Origin: Planctomycetota bacterium
GTDB lineage: Bacteria > Planctomycetota > UBA1135 > GCA-002686595
Direction of reading: 5' to 3'
Assembly: GCA_013140785.1 (NCBI GenBank)
Contig: JABFRZ010000141.1
Location: forward strand, 1 to 9,106
DNA: 9,106 bases
In this document: positions 1-7,584 of the stretch, piece after piece
Layout of the letters: every line of letters starts with the position of its first letter
Numbering within the stretch: the first letter of the stretch is position 1
Program-made: the position numbers and the translations under genes
The notes under the pieces: generated by a model
Told to the model about the DNA's origin: nothing
The model's input: the letters and a program-made list of their open reading frames with translations, nothing else
Database searches by the model: none

Positions 1-808
1 GCCCACGCGCAGCGAGCAGCCGCGCCGCGTCGCGCGCGAAGAGCGTCTTGCCGGAGGCCGGCCCGCCGGTGACGCCGAGCCGCAGCCCCGGGCGCTCGAA
101 GGCCCCCACGCGCTCGAGCGCCTGCTCGATCCAGCGCCCGCGCCGATCCAAGAGCGGCTCGAGCTCGCTCATGGAGTCGATGCGGCCCTCGGCCTCGACC
201 GCCTCGTCGCCCTGCGCGAAGCCGAAGGCGCAGTGCACGTGCGGGATGCCGTTTTCCCAGGCCGCGTCGCGATCGCTGGCGCGGTCCCCAACCATGACGG
301 CGCTGCGCGTCTCGAAGTCGGCGAGCAAGCGCGCGACCATGTCGCCCTTGCTGGTGATGTCGGGGCTCTCGCGGCAGTAGGCCGCGCGCACGAGCCCGTG
401 CAGCTCGAGCGCGTCGAGCATATGGTCGAGGTACGACTGCTGGCAGTTCGAGGCGATGCCGAGCGCGAACCCGCGCGCGTGCAGGCGCTCCACGACCTCG
501 CGTGCGCCGGGCATGGCGAGCACGACGCCTTGGCGCAACATGGCCTCCTCTTCCTCGACGCAGGCCCTCAATACCGCTTGCCGATCGTCTTCGCGGAGCT
601 CAGGGAACAGCGCGCGAAAGCCGACTTCGAGCGGCAGCCCCACCAGCGACAACCACTGCTGCGGAGTGGGCAGGGCGCGCGTGATCCCGAGCTCGCGCAG
701 GGCGCGACGTGTGCCGCGCTCGGCGGACTCGATCCAGAAGCGATCGGTGGCGACCAGGGTGCCGTCGAGATCGAACAAGACGGCGTCGAAGCAACGCGCG
801 GAGGCCAA
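1..808 (-). CDS. HAD-family phosphatase fused to a P-loop kinase-like domain (3' end beyond the left edge)
   Basis: The reading frame is open without a stop from about 808 to the left edge; 269 residues are visible. Residues 8-220 form a HAD-superfamily hydrolase of the phosphoglycolate phosphatase/beta-phosphoglucomutase type. Motif I is DLDGTL (nucleophile D13, acid/base D15), motif II is S120 in IASN, motif III is K154 in TSKGD, and motif IV is GDRASD (D175, D179). A helical cap would occupy roughly residues 20-95. After a short linker, residues 243-255 read as a beta strand plus Walker A, GGPASGKT (K254; bases 44-67), as in uridine kinase/phosphoribulokinase-type enzymes. The rest of that domain is outside the window, so its substrate cannot be named. 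The start is uncertain: TTG at 806-808 is the nearest usable codon upstream of motif I, and no clear ribosome binding site is seen. The gene begins 22 bases after the stop of the pseudo-receiver gene on the same strand, which suggests an operon. The HAD assignment is secure; the kinase activity is inferred. Confidence 0.85.
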   Translation of the reverse strand, partial: MASARCFDAVLFDLDGTLVATDRFWIESAERGTRRALRELGITRALPTPQQWLSLVGLPLEVGFRALFPELREDDRQAVLRACVEEEEAMLRQGVVLAMPGAREVVERLHARGFALGIASNCQQSYLDHMLDALELHGLVRAAYCRESPDITSKGDMVARLLADFETRSAVMVGDRASDRDAAWENGIPHVHCAFGFAQGDEAVEAEGRIDSMSELEPLLDRRGRWIEQALERVGAFERPGLRLGVTGGPASGKTLFARDAARLLAARG

Positions 809-830
809 GCGGCGCAGGATAGCGCGAACG

Positions 831-1253
831 CTACGCCCTGCGCTGCATCCGGTGGCGGTGCAGCGCGCGCGAGAGGCGCCCGAGATCGACCGGCCAGGAG
901 AGCGCGCTGTCGGCGCCCGCGGCCCGCACCTCCGCCGACCACAGGTCCTCGGGTTCCTTGGCAGTCACGAGCAGGAGCGTGTGCGGATGGTGCGCGCGCA
1001 AGGAACGGATCTGGGCCGGGTTGCCGCGCTCGTAGCCGCAGGCCCACACCACGTCGATGCCCGGACGGTCCGCGAGCGTGAAGTCGATGTCGGGCAGCTC
1101 CTGTGCGAGGTGCTGGACGAGGGCCAGCGAGAGCGCGCGCTCGGGGTGCAGCGTCGTGAGACGGCAGGTGAGGCGACGCTCGCTGCGCGCACGCCGGTGG
1201 GGCGCGAGCGCGAACGGGTCGGCTGAGCGGTCGAGTGGACGCTGGGCGTTCAT
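831..1253 (-). CDS. Degenerate receiver-like (pseudo-receiver) protein
   Basis: A 140-residue protein starting at ATG 1253-1251. Its first 27 residues are basic and probably disordered. Residues 28-133 have the alternating strand/helix rhythm of a response-regulator receiver: strand 1 RLTTL, strand 3 IDVVWAC, strand 4 TLLLVTAKE, then AGADSALSWPVDLGRLSRAL, which matches the usual AGA...L.KP..L..L ending. The phosphorylation residues are missing. No acidic pair follows strand 1, Cys72 lies near the phospho-aspartate position, and Trp120 replaces the conserved lysine. The Thr/Ser of strand 4 (T97) is kept. It therefore probably acts as a phosphorylation-independent protein-interaction module. 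There is no output domain. It lies just upstream of the HAD/kinase gene on the same strand. The frame stays open far upstream of the ATG, but that part is antisense to the ABC gene and is not coding. The receiver assignment rests on pattern alone; an unrelated Rossmann-like fold is possible. Confidence 0.62.
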   Translation of the reverse strand: MNAQRPLDRSADPFALAPHRRARSERRLTCRLTTLHPERALSLALVQHLAQELPDIDFTLADRPGIDVVWACGYERGNPAQIRSLRAHHPHTLLLVTAKEPEDLWSAEVRAAGADSALSWPVDLGRLSRALHRHRMQRRA

Positions 1254-1532
1254 GTGAGCGGTGGCCTCGTGCGCCGAGCGGCGCCGCACCGGTGTAGAGT
1301 TGGACGGAGCTAGGTCACCGACGAGTTCCGAGCGACCCTCCTCCGCTCTGTACCCCATCGGTAGGAGCGGCGGTTTTCGGCCGAAGAAGGGCCTTGGCGG
1401 CCCCCCTTCGTTACAGAAGACTTGCCTCGGGACGCCTCCCGGACCGAGGGGAGCCGATTCGCGCGCGGCGTAACCCCTCCCTATGCTCTTCGCGCGCACC
1501 ATGAGCCGCCCCCCTCGCGAGCCCGCCCGCGC
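1254..1532. other. Divergent intergenic/leader region with a GC-rich inverted-repeat cluster
   Basis: This stretch separates the minus-strand pseudo-receiver gene from the plus-strand ABC operon and should hold promoters for both. I could not pick out a convincing -35/-10 pair. At 1376-1385 there is a perfect 10-base palindrome, TTCGGCCGAA. Next to it, GAAGGG (1386-1391) can pair with CCCTTC (1404-1409), or alternatively GGGCC (1389-1393) with GGCCC (1399-1403) around the loop TTGGC. On the plus strand this would form a stable hairpin in the ABC operon leader. A short ATG frame (1483-1536, 17 codons) overlaps the TTG start of the ABC gene by three bases (positions 1533-1536 read TTGA). Confidence 0.45.
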
Positions 1533-3275
1533 TTGAGACGGCTCTACGGCTTCGTCCAGCGCTTCCTGCGCCACCGGCGCGCCCTGCTGCTCGGCATCGG
1601 CTGCATCCCGCTGATCTCGCTGTGCGATATCCGCCTGACGCTGTGGTTCGGTGACGCGCTCTCGCGCCTCTCGGCCAAGGAGGACCCGGCCTTCCTGAGC
1701 CGGCTGTTCGTGCTGCTGCTCGGGGTGGCCGCCGTGCAGGGCCTGTTTCGCTTTCTGGCGCGCTGGTGGATCGTGGGCGTGTCGCGCCGCGTCGAGGTCG
1801 AGCTCAAGCAGGACCTGTTCGACAAGCTCGCGCACCTGTCGCTCGCCTTCCACGTCCGCAGCCGCTCGGGCGACATCGTCAGCCGCCTGACCTCGGACGT
1901 CGAGAACGTCCGCATGCTGATCGGGCCGGGCAGCATGTACGTGCTCGGCTCGCTCTTCATGGTGCCGGGGAGCCTGTGGGTGCTGTTCCACATCTCACCC
2001 GGGGTGACGCTGGCGATGTCGTTCCCGCTCCTGCTCGTAGCTGTCGCGATGATGATCATGACGCCCAGGCTGCAGCGCTACTCGATGGCGGTGCAGGAGA
2101 GCCTGGCGGACATCGCCACGCACGCGCAGGAGAGCTTCGCCGGCATCCGCGTGGTGAAGGGCTACGGCCTGGGCGAGCACGAGAACCGGCGCTTCCGCGC
2201 CGCTTCCGAGACGAACCGCGCGCACCAGCTCGACCTCGCGCGCGCGCGCGGCGTGCAGGACGCCTGGATCCACCTGGCCTACGACCTGGCCTTCCTGCCG
2301 ATCCTGGTGGTGGGCGGCTGGGCCATGATCGACCGCACGCTCGACGCCGGCGACCTGTTCAAGTTCGTGGACCTCGGCTTCAAGGTCTTCTGGCCGGTGA
2401 TCGCGCTGGGCTGGATCGCCGGGCTGTACCCGCGCGCGGTGGCCTCCGCGGAACGGATCGACGAGGTGCTCGAGCAGCGCTCCGAGATCGTCGAGGCCCA
2501 AAGCGCGCGCACCCTCGCGCGCGTCGAGGGCCGACTCACCCTGCGCGAGGTCGGCTTCACGTACGAGGGCGCGGCGCGCCCGGCGCTCGGCGGCGTCACG
2601 CTCGAGGTCGCGCCCGGCACGACGCTGGGCGTGGTCGGGCCGACGGGCTCGGGCAAGAGCACCTTGCTCAACCTCCTCGGCCGCCTGTTCGAGGCCCAGG
2701 GCGAGGTGCGCCTGGACGGCGTGCCGATCCGCGAGCTAGACCTCGATTCCCTGCGCGGGGCCCTCGCCTACGTGCCGCAGGACAGCTTCCTGTTCTCCGA
2801 CACCTATCGCGCCAACCTGGAGTTCGGCGCCGCCCAACCGCTGGAAGAGGCCGAGCTGCGGCGCTTGACGCGCGAGGTCGCGATGGAGGCGGAGGTCGCG
2901 GCCTTCCCGAACGGCCTCGAGCAGCTCATCGGCGAGCGCGGCGTGACGCTCTCGGGCGGCCAGCGCCAACGCACCTGCATCGCGCGCGCGCTCGCGCGCG
3001 ACCCACGCGTGCTGATCCTGGACGACGCCCTGTCCGCAGTCGATACCGAGACCGAGGCGCGCTTGCTCGCGAACCTGCGCCAGGCCGGCAAGGGCAGGAC
3101 GGTGGTCGTCGCCGCGCACCGCCTGACGACCGTGCGCTCCGCCGAGCAGATCCTGGTGCTGCGCGAGGGACGCCCCGAGGCCCTGGGCACGCACGCTGAG
3201 CTGCTCGAGCGCTCGCGCTGGTACCGCGATACCTGGGAGCGCCAGCGCATGACGGCCGAGCTGGAGGTGCTGTAG
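1533..3275 (+). CDS. ABC exporter half-transporter A (TMD-NBD), degenerate Walker B subunit
   Basis: A type I ABC exporter half of 580 residues. Six membrane segments lie near residues 17-36, 57-78, 134-155, 158-178, 243-266 and 275-298, and the ATPase domain covers about 333-570. ATPase motifs: Walker A GPTGSGKS (369-376), Q-loop YVPQD, intact signature LSGGQ (473-477; bases 2949-2963), Walker B LILDD (D497-D498), D-loop SAVD and H-loop H529. The catalytic glutamate after Walker B is Asp498. This resembles MdlA of E. coli and BmrC of Bacillus, the degenerate-site halves of heterodimeric exporters. The partner gene follows immediately with no gap. Substrate is unknown; lipid or drug export is usual for the family. 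The start is unclear: the frame has only TTG candidates (1422 and 1533). I chose 1533 because the residues before it have weak codon bias and no transporter-like character. ATG 1501 would be in frame if the C-run at 1509-1514 were one base longer. Confidence 0.93.
   Translation: MRRLYGFVQRFLRHRRALLLGIGCIPLISLCDIRLTLWFGDALSRLSAKEDPAFLSRLFVLLLGVAAVQGLFRFLARWWIVGVSRRVEVELKQDLFDKLAHLSLAFHVRSRSGDIVSRLTSDVENVRMLIGPGSMYVLGSLFMVPGSLWVLFHISPGVTLAMSFPLLLVAVAMMIMTPRLQRYSMAVQESLADIATHAQESFAGIRVVKGYGLGEHENRRFRAASETNRAHQLDLARARGVQDAWIHLAYDLAFLPILVVGGWAMIDRTLDAGDLFKFVDLGFKVFWPVIALGWIAGLYPRAVASAERIDEVLEQRSEIVEAQSARTLARVEGRLTLREVGFTYEGAARPALGGVTLEVAPGTTLGVVGPTGSGKSTLLNLLGRLFEAQGEVRLDGVPIRELDLDSLRGALAYVPQDSFLFSDTYRANLEFGAAQPLEEAELRRLTREVAMEAEVAAFPNGLEQLIGERGVTLSGGQRQRTCIARALARDPRVLILDDALSAVDTETEARLLANLRQAGKGRTVVVAAHRLTTVRSAEQILVLREGRPEALGTHAELLERSRWYRDTWERQRMTAELEVL
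3263..3268 (+). promoter_or_regulatory. Shine-Dalgarno site for the second ABC gene
   Basis: GGAGGT lies inside the last codons of the first ABC gene, seven bases before the ATG at 3276. It is a near-perfect match to the anti-Shine-Dalgarno sequence. Together with the abutting TAG/ATG, it points to translational coupling and balanced production of the two half-transporters. Confidence 0.85.
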
Positions 3276-5144
3276 ATGAGCGCCGATCTGCCCGACGAGC
3301 TGACGGAAGAGCTCGACAAGGACGAGGTCGCCACCAAGGCCTGGGACAGCGCCGTGCTCGCGCGCCTGTGGCGTTTCGCGCGCCCGCACCGCGGCAAGTT
3401 CGCGCTCAGCTTCGCGATCCTGGCGGGGCTCTTCTTCCTGGAGCTGGCCGCGCCCTGGCTGCTGAAGCACGCCATCGACGGGCCCATCGCCGCGGCCGAT
3501 GCCGCGCGCAACGCGTCCGAGAGCGGCGAGCTCGACGCGACGCCCTACGTGCACACGCTGCTCTTCCTCGGCGGCGGCTACCTGCTGATCATCCTGCTGG
3601 CGGCAGTGTTCCGCTTCCTGGAGGAGAACCAGCTCACGCGCACGGGCCAGGCCGTGGTCAACGACCTGCGCACGCACCTGTTCGCGCACATGCAGCGCCT
3701 GGAGCTCGCCTGGTTCGACCGCCATCCGACCGGCTCGCTCGTCACGCGCGTGACGAGCGACGTCGAGAACCTGAACGAGCTGTTCACCTCGGGCCTGGTG
3801 GTGCTCTTGTTCGACATGATCAAGGTCGCGGTGGTGCTGGGACTCCTGTTCGTCGTGAGCCCGACGCTCGCGACCCTGGTGCTCCTGCTCACGCCGGTCT
3901 TGGTGGGCGTCAGCCTGGTGTTCCGCGGCGGCGCACGCCGTGCGCACCGCTCGGTGCGCGCGCGCCTGGCGCGGACGAACGGCTACCTGCAGGAGGTCCT
4001 GTCCGGCATCCGCGTGGTGCAGGTCTTCCGGCGCGAAGAGCGCGTCTCGCAGCGCTTCGGCGCGCACCTCGCGGCCTACCTCGCGGCCAACTTCCGCACG
4101 ATCCTCCTGTTCGCGCTGTTCTTCCCGATCGTCGCCTGGGTCACGGTGCTGATCCAGGCCGGCGTGCTCTTGCGCGGCGGCAGCGCGATCCTCGCGGGCG
4201 ACGTCACGCTGGGCGATTTCATCCTCTTCTGGTTCTGGCTGCAGGTCTTCGTGGGCCCGATCCGCGAGCTGGGCGAGCGCTACAACGTGCTGCAGTCGGC
4301 CTTCGCCTCGGCCGAGCGCATCTTCGCGATCCTCGACACGCCACCCGGCATCACGACGCCGGCCGCGCCGCGCGCGCTTCCCCTGCCCTTCCACGGACAC
4401 GTGCGCTTCGAGAACGTGTCCTTCGCCTACGACGCGCGCGTGCCTGTCCTGTCCGAGCTCTCGTTCGAGATCCCGCCCGGCGCGACCGTGGCGCTGGTGG
4501 GCGCGACCGGCGCGGGCAAGTCCACCATCGTGAACCTGCTCTTGCGCTTCTACGACCCGAGTGCCGGGCGCATCACGCTCGACGGGATCGACCTGCGCGA
4601 GCTGGATCCAGCCAGCCTGCGCGAGCGCCTGGGGCTCGTCTTGCAGGAGGACTTTCTCTTCACCGGCAGCGTGCGCGACAACCTCGTGCTCGGGCGCGCG
4701 GGCGTCTCGCCGGAGAGCCTGACGCGCGCGCTCGAGGCCAGCACCGCCAGCGACTTCGTGCGGCGCCTGCCCAAGGGTCTCGACACCGAGCTGGCCGAGC
4801 GCGGCGCCACGCTCTCGACCGGCGAGCGTGAGCTGGTCGCGATCGCGCGCGCGCTGGCCGCCGGCCCGGCGATGGTGATCCTCGACGAGGCCACGTCCAG
4901 CGTCGATTCCGCCACCGAAGCGCGCATCGAGGCCGCGACGCACGAGCTCCTGCGCGGCCGCAGCGCGCTGGTCGTCGCCCACCGCCTCTCGACCGTGCGC
5001 CGCGCCGACAAGATCCTGGTGCTGCACCACGGCAAGCTGCGCGAGTCCGGCACGCACGCCGAGCTGCTGGCCCACGGCGGGATCTACGCGCGCCTGCACG
5101 CGCTGCAGTTCCGCGAGCCGGACGCCGAGCTGCGCGCGGGCTGA
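3276..5144 (+). CDS. ABC exporter half-transporter B (TMD-NBD), degenerate signature subunit
   Basis: The second half-transporter, 622 residues, starts with ATG directly after the TAG of the first gene. An acidic cytoplasmic N-terminus of about 25 residues precedes six membrane segments, the first near residues 45-65 and the last near 310-330. The loop between segments 1 and 2 is somewhat long (about residues 66-95). The ATPase domain holds Walker A GATGAGKS (409-416, K415), a Q-loop in LVLQED, a degenerate signature LSTGE (513-517; bases 4812-4826) in place of LSGGQ, Walker B VILDEA with the catalytic Glu538, and H-loop His569. This complements subunit A. In the head-to-tail dimer, B's Walker A/B and Glu538 face A's intact LSGGQ (active site). 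A's Asp498 faces B's LSTGE (degenerate site). The pattern matches MdlB/BmrD-type partners. The transported substrate cannot be read from the sequence. The gene ends 7 bases from the convergent sigma-factor gene. Confidence 0.95.
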   Translation: MSADLPDELTEELDKDEVATKAWDSAVLARLWRFARPHRGKFALSFAILAGLFFLELAAPWLLKHAIDGPIAAADAARNASESGELDATPYVHTLLFLGGGYLLIILLAAVFRFLEENQLTRTGQAVVNDLRTHLFAHMQRLELAWFDRHPTGSLVTRVTSDVENLNELFTSGLVVLLFDMIKVAVVLGLLFVVSPTLATLVLLLTPVLVGVSLVFRGGARRAHRSVRARLARTNGYLQEVLSGIRVVQVFRREERVSQRFGAHLAAYLAANFRTILLFALFFPIVAWVTVLIQAGVLLRGGSAILAGDVTLGDFILFWFWLQVFVGPIRELGERYNVLQSAFASAERIFAILDTPPGITTPAAPRALPLPFHGHVRFENVSFAYDARVPVLSELSFEIPPGATVALVGATGAGKSTIVNLLLRFYDPSAGRITLDGIDLRELDPASLRERLGLVLQEDFLFTGSVRDNLVLGRAGVSPESLTRALEASTASDFVRRLPKGLDTELAERGATLSTGERELVAIARALAAGPAMVILDEATSSVDSATEARIEAATHELLRGRSALVVAHRLSTVRRADKILVLHHGKLRESGTHAELLAHGGIYARLHALQFREPDAELRAG

Positions 5145-5151
5145 GCGCGCC

Positions 5152-7584
5152 CTACGGCACCGGCCGCAGATCGCCGAAGTCCCAAGTCTCGCCGCGCCCC
5201 AGCTCCACGACCTCGCTCTTGACCCTCGTGTCGCCCTCGTGGCGCACCTGCACGAACCAGCTCCCGGGAGGGTAGGGTCCGACGTCGAAGGTCCCATCCT
5301 CGCGCGTCGTCAGCAGCGGCGCGGTGTTCTGACCGACACGCCAGGGAGAGAACACGACGCCCGGCATGGGCCGCTCGGACGCATCCACGACGCGGCCACG
5401 CAACCGGATCGAAGGCCAGCGCGCGAGGTCGAGCTCGAGCACGATTTCCTCGGGGCCGGGATGCACGTCGTGAAGCTCGGCCATGGGGAAGGAGTACTCA
5501 CCCGCGGCGAGCACCTGGAGGGCGTAGGAGGAGCCCGGAAGGCCGGTGAATTCGAAGGAGCCCGTCGCGTCCACACGAACTTCCTCCAGGTAGTTGTCCG
5601 CGAGGTCTTCGGCCTCGCAGCGCACCCGGCACTGCGCGGGGTCGAGCCCGTTCAGCGCGAGCCGCCCGCGCAGGATCGAGCCCTCGACCACCGGGTTCCA
5701 CACGAGCTCGGCACCGACCGCGCCGAACAGCCTCGCGCTCACACGCCCCCGCGAATCCGCATCGACCACGAGCTCGAACTCGCCCATTGGCAGGTCGTGC
5801 AGCACGAACGTCCCGTCGGCGCCCGTGAAACTGCTGCGACCGCCGAACAGTCCGATTCCGAAGCGCACGTCCGCAGACGGGACCGGACGCCCGGCTCGAT
5901 CCGTGACGATCCCGCACACGCTCGTCCCGGGGAACAGCGTGACCGCTTGCGTCGCCGTGGAGCCCGCCAAGATCTCGATCTCCCCGCTCCAGGGCGCGCA
6001 GCCCGGCGCCTGCGCGCGCACCGGCCGGAGTCCGGGCTCGACGCCTTCGAAGCGGAAGGACCCGCTCGCATCGCACAGGGTGCGCTGCGCACCGGGCGCG
6101 TCCTTTCCCACGCCCATGAAGCGCTGATCCAACTCGTCGCCGACCAGCACCTGCGCCGCCGCGATCGGCCGGCCCTCGAGGTCCAGGACACGCCCTTCGA
6201 GCACTCCCCCCACCTCGGTGAACTCGAGTGGGACCTCGAGAGTCGCGCCCGGTCCTCCCATGACCTCGGTGCAGGGCGACGGTGCCCGGCGCGGCGCGCG
6301 CGCACCGATCCAGCACATGCCGTCTTCGATCGAGCGGACCCGGTAGCGGCCCTCGGCATCGGAGCGCGCGACGCGATGCCCGCCCCAGCCGACAAACTTC
6401 AGATCGAGCCAGATCTCGGCCCCGCTCACCGCCGCACCCTCGGCCGTCACCTGCCCGAACACGTCGTAGCCCCGCGGAAGCGTGACGAGGAGCTCGACTT
6501 CCTCGCCGGGCACGACCTCGGCTCGCCAGGACTCGTCGCTCCGATCGATGTCGAACCAGATCTTGCCAGGTGACAGCCCCTCGATCCGGCAGATCCCGTC
6601 CGCGCCCGTACGCACCTCGAGCCCCTCGCCGTGACCCTCCTCGCTCCCGCTCACGCGCGCAGTGGCGGCGACATCCGCGGCCGGTTGGCCGTCGTGCCAG
6701 AGGACGCGCAGCAGGACCGAGCCCGTGGTCGCGACCTCGGGCGTCGTCTCGGCCGGCGGAGCGATAGCCTCGCGTTCCGCTGAAGGGACCGGATGCGGGG
6801 CATCGACTTGTTGCGTCTCCGGGGCGGCCTCCACGGGCGCGGGCGCGAGGAGCACGCCCTCGACGGGTCGTTGCCCTTCCTCACGCCTCTCACTCCTTCG
6901 CAACAGGAGCGCGACCGAAGCCACCAGCGCGAGGGCCACCGCAGCGGTGGCCATTTTCTTCGTCAGGCTCATGAGAACTACTCCAGACAGGGACGAAGCG
7001 ACGAGCGCGGGGCCGAGTTGCGTGAGACCCGCCGGCATCCAGAACACGCGCACGAACGCCAGGCACCACACGGCTCTTCCCCCGCCGCTTTCGCGGTCGA
7101 GACGCTCGCGCAAGAGCTCGAGGCCGCGCCGGGTACGGGAATGCACCGTCTCGATCGGCAGAGCCAGGCGCCGGGCCACTTCCCGCGGCGGGAGCTCCTC
7201 GAAGAAGCGCAGTACCAGCACCGCGCGCAGCGGCTCGTCCAGCGCCAGCACGCGCTCGACCAGGGCGCGGCGCTGGTCCTCGCGCTCGAGGATCTCGGCC
7301 GGGCTCGGCACCGAGGCCTCGGGCCGCGCCGAGGCGCGCTCGCGCCGCGCTCGACGCGACGACGAGCGCCAGGCCTTGATCGCGAAGTTGCGTACTATCA
7401 CCTTCAGCCAGCCGCGCAGCGCCCCGCGCTCGCGCGGGGCGTGCTCGAGGGCCGCCAGCAACACCTCCTGCTCGACGTCGCGCGCCAGGTGCGCATCGAA
7501 GACCAGCTTGCGCGCGAGGGCGCGCACGTAGGGCGCCTGCTCGAGGACCCGGTCGATCGCGGAGGGCTCCATGGGAAAGCTCAC
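5152..7584 (-). CDS. ECF sigma factor fused to a membrane segment and carboxypeptidase-regulatory-like repeats
   Basis: One uninterrupted 810-residue frame. Residues 10-85 are sigma region 2: ARDVEQEVLLAALEHA is the RNA-polymerase-binding helix, and LRGWLKVIVRNFAIKAWR carries the -10 recognition and melting part. Residues 105-165 are sigma region 4, with the helix-turn-helix LPPREVARRLALPIETVHSR. Hydrophobic stretches follow at about 178-205 and 211-228, flanked by basic residues (LTKK, RRSERR). Next come a Pro/Glu/Ala-rich linker (229-285) and about six beta-sandwich repeats of the CarboxypepD_reg type (near 287, 372, 460, 555, 638, 728). Several of these carry the G.V.D..GRP...A opening and a DG.F or G.Y/F..GL.PG ending. 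Inferred topology: DNA-binding sigma domain inside and repeats outside, so the sigma factor would be membrane-tethered. GTG 7584 is taken as start; ATG 7572 (four codons later) is equally possible, and neither has a strong ribosome binding site. No anti-sigma gene lies next to it. Confidence 0.88.
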   Translation of the reverse strand: MSFPMEPSAIDRVLEQAPYVRALARKLVFDAHLARDVEQEVLLAALEHAPRERGALRGWLKVIVRNFAIKAWRSSSRRARRERASARPEASVPSPAEILEREDQRRALVERVLALDEPLRAVLVLRFFEELPPREVARRLALPIETVHSRTRRGLELLRERLDRESGGGRAVWCLAFVRVFWMPAGLTQLGPALVASSLSGVVLMSLTKKMATAAVALALVASVALLLRRSERREEGQRPVEGVLLAPAPVEAAPETQQVDAPHPVPSAEREAIAPPAETTPEVATTGSVLLRVLWHDGQPAADVAATARVSGSEEGHGEGLEVRTGADGICRIEGLSPGKIWFDIDRSDESWRAEVVPGEEVELLVTLPRGYDVFGQVTAEGAAVSGAEIWLDLKFVGWGGHRVARSDAEGRYRVRSIEDGMCWIGARAPRRAPSPCTEVMGGPGATLEVPLEFTEVGGVLEGRVLDLEGRPIAAAQVLVGDELDQRFMGVGKDAPGAQRTLCDASGSFRFEGVEPGLRPVRAQAPGCAPWSGEIEILAGSTATQAVTLFPGTSVCGIVTDRAGRPVPSADVRFGIGLFGGRSSFTGADGTFVLHDLPMGEFELVVDADSRGRVSARLFGAVGAELVWNPVVEGSILRGRLALNGLDPAQCRVRCEAEDLADNYLEEVRVDATGSFEFTGLPGSSYALQVLAAGEYSFPMAELHDVHPGPEEIVLELDLARWPSIRLRGRVVDASERPMPGVVFSPWRVGQNTAPLLTTREDGTFDVGPYPPGSWFVQVRHEGDTRVKSEVVELGRGETWDFGDLRPVP
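6970..6984 (-). promoter_or_regulatory. Possible internal ribosome binding site and ATG inside the sigma/TM fusion gene
   Basis: On the minus strand GGAG (6984-6981) stands eight bases before an in-frame ATG (6972-6970). The product would begin MSLTKKMATAAVALALVASV, a textbook signal sequence or membrane anchor: basic start followed by a hydrophobic core. Initiation here would give a 606-residue sigma-free, membrane-anchored or exported repeat protein. The site is better placed than the gene's own start. However, GGAG is common in GC-rich coding DNA and the match may be chance. Confidence 0.35.

Noticed and set aside
1254..1991. Long 5' extension of the pseudo-receiver frame
   Set aside because: The extension is antisense to the ABC gene and the intergenic region and has shadow-like composition. 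ATG 1253 is the sensible start.
5145..5151. Terminator between the convergent ABC and sigma-fusion genes
   Set aside because: Only 4-5 base pairings (GGGC/GCCC, GCGCG/CGCGC) can be drawn around the two stop codons, with no T-run. Such pairings are expected by chance at this GC content.
2736..5297. An 853-codon open frame on the minus strand across both ABC genes
   Set aside because: It is antisense to two genes with complete ABC motifs. Its translation is a low-complexity Arg/Gln/Ala/His/Glu mix without domains, the usual by-product of G/C third-position bias.
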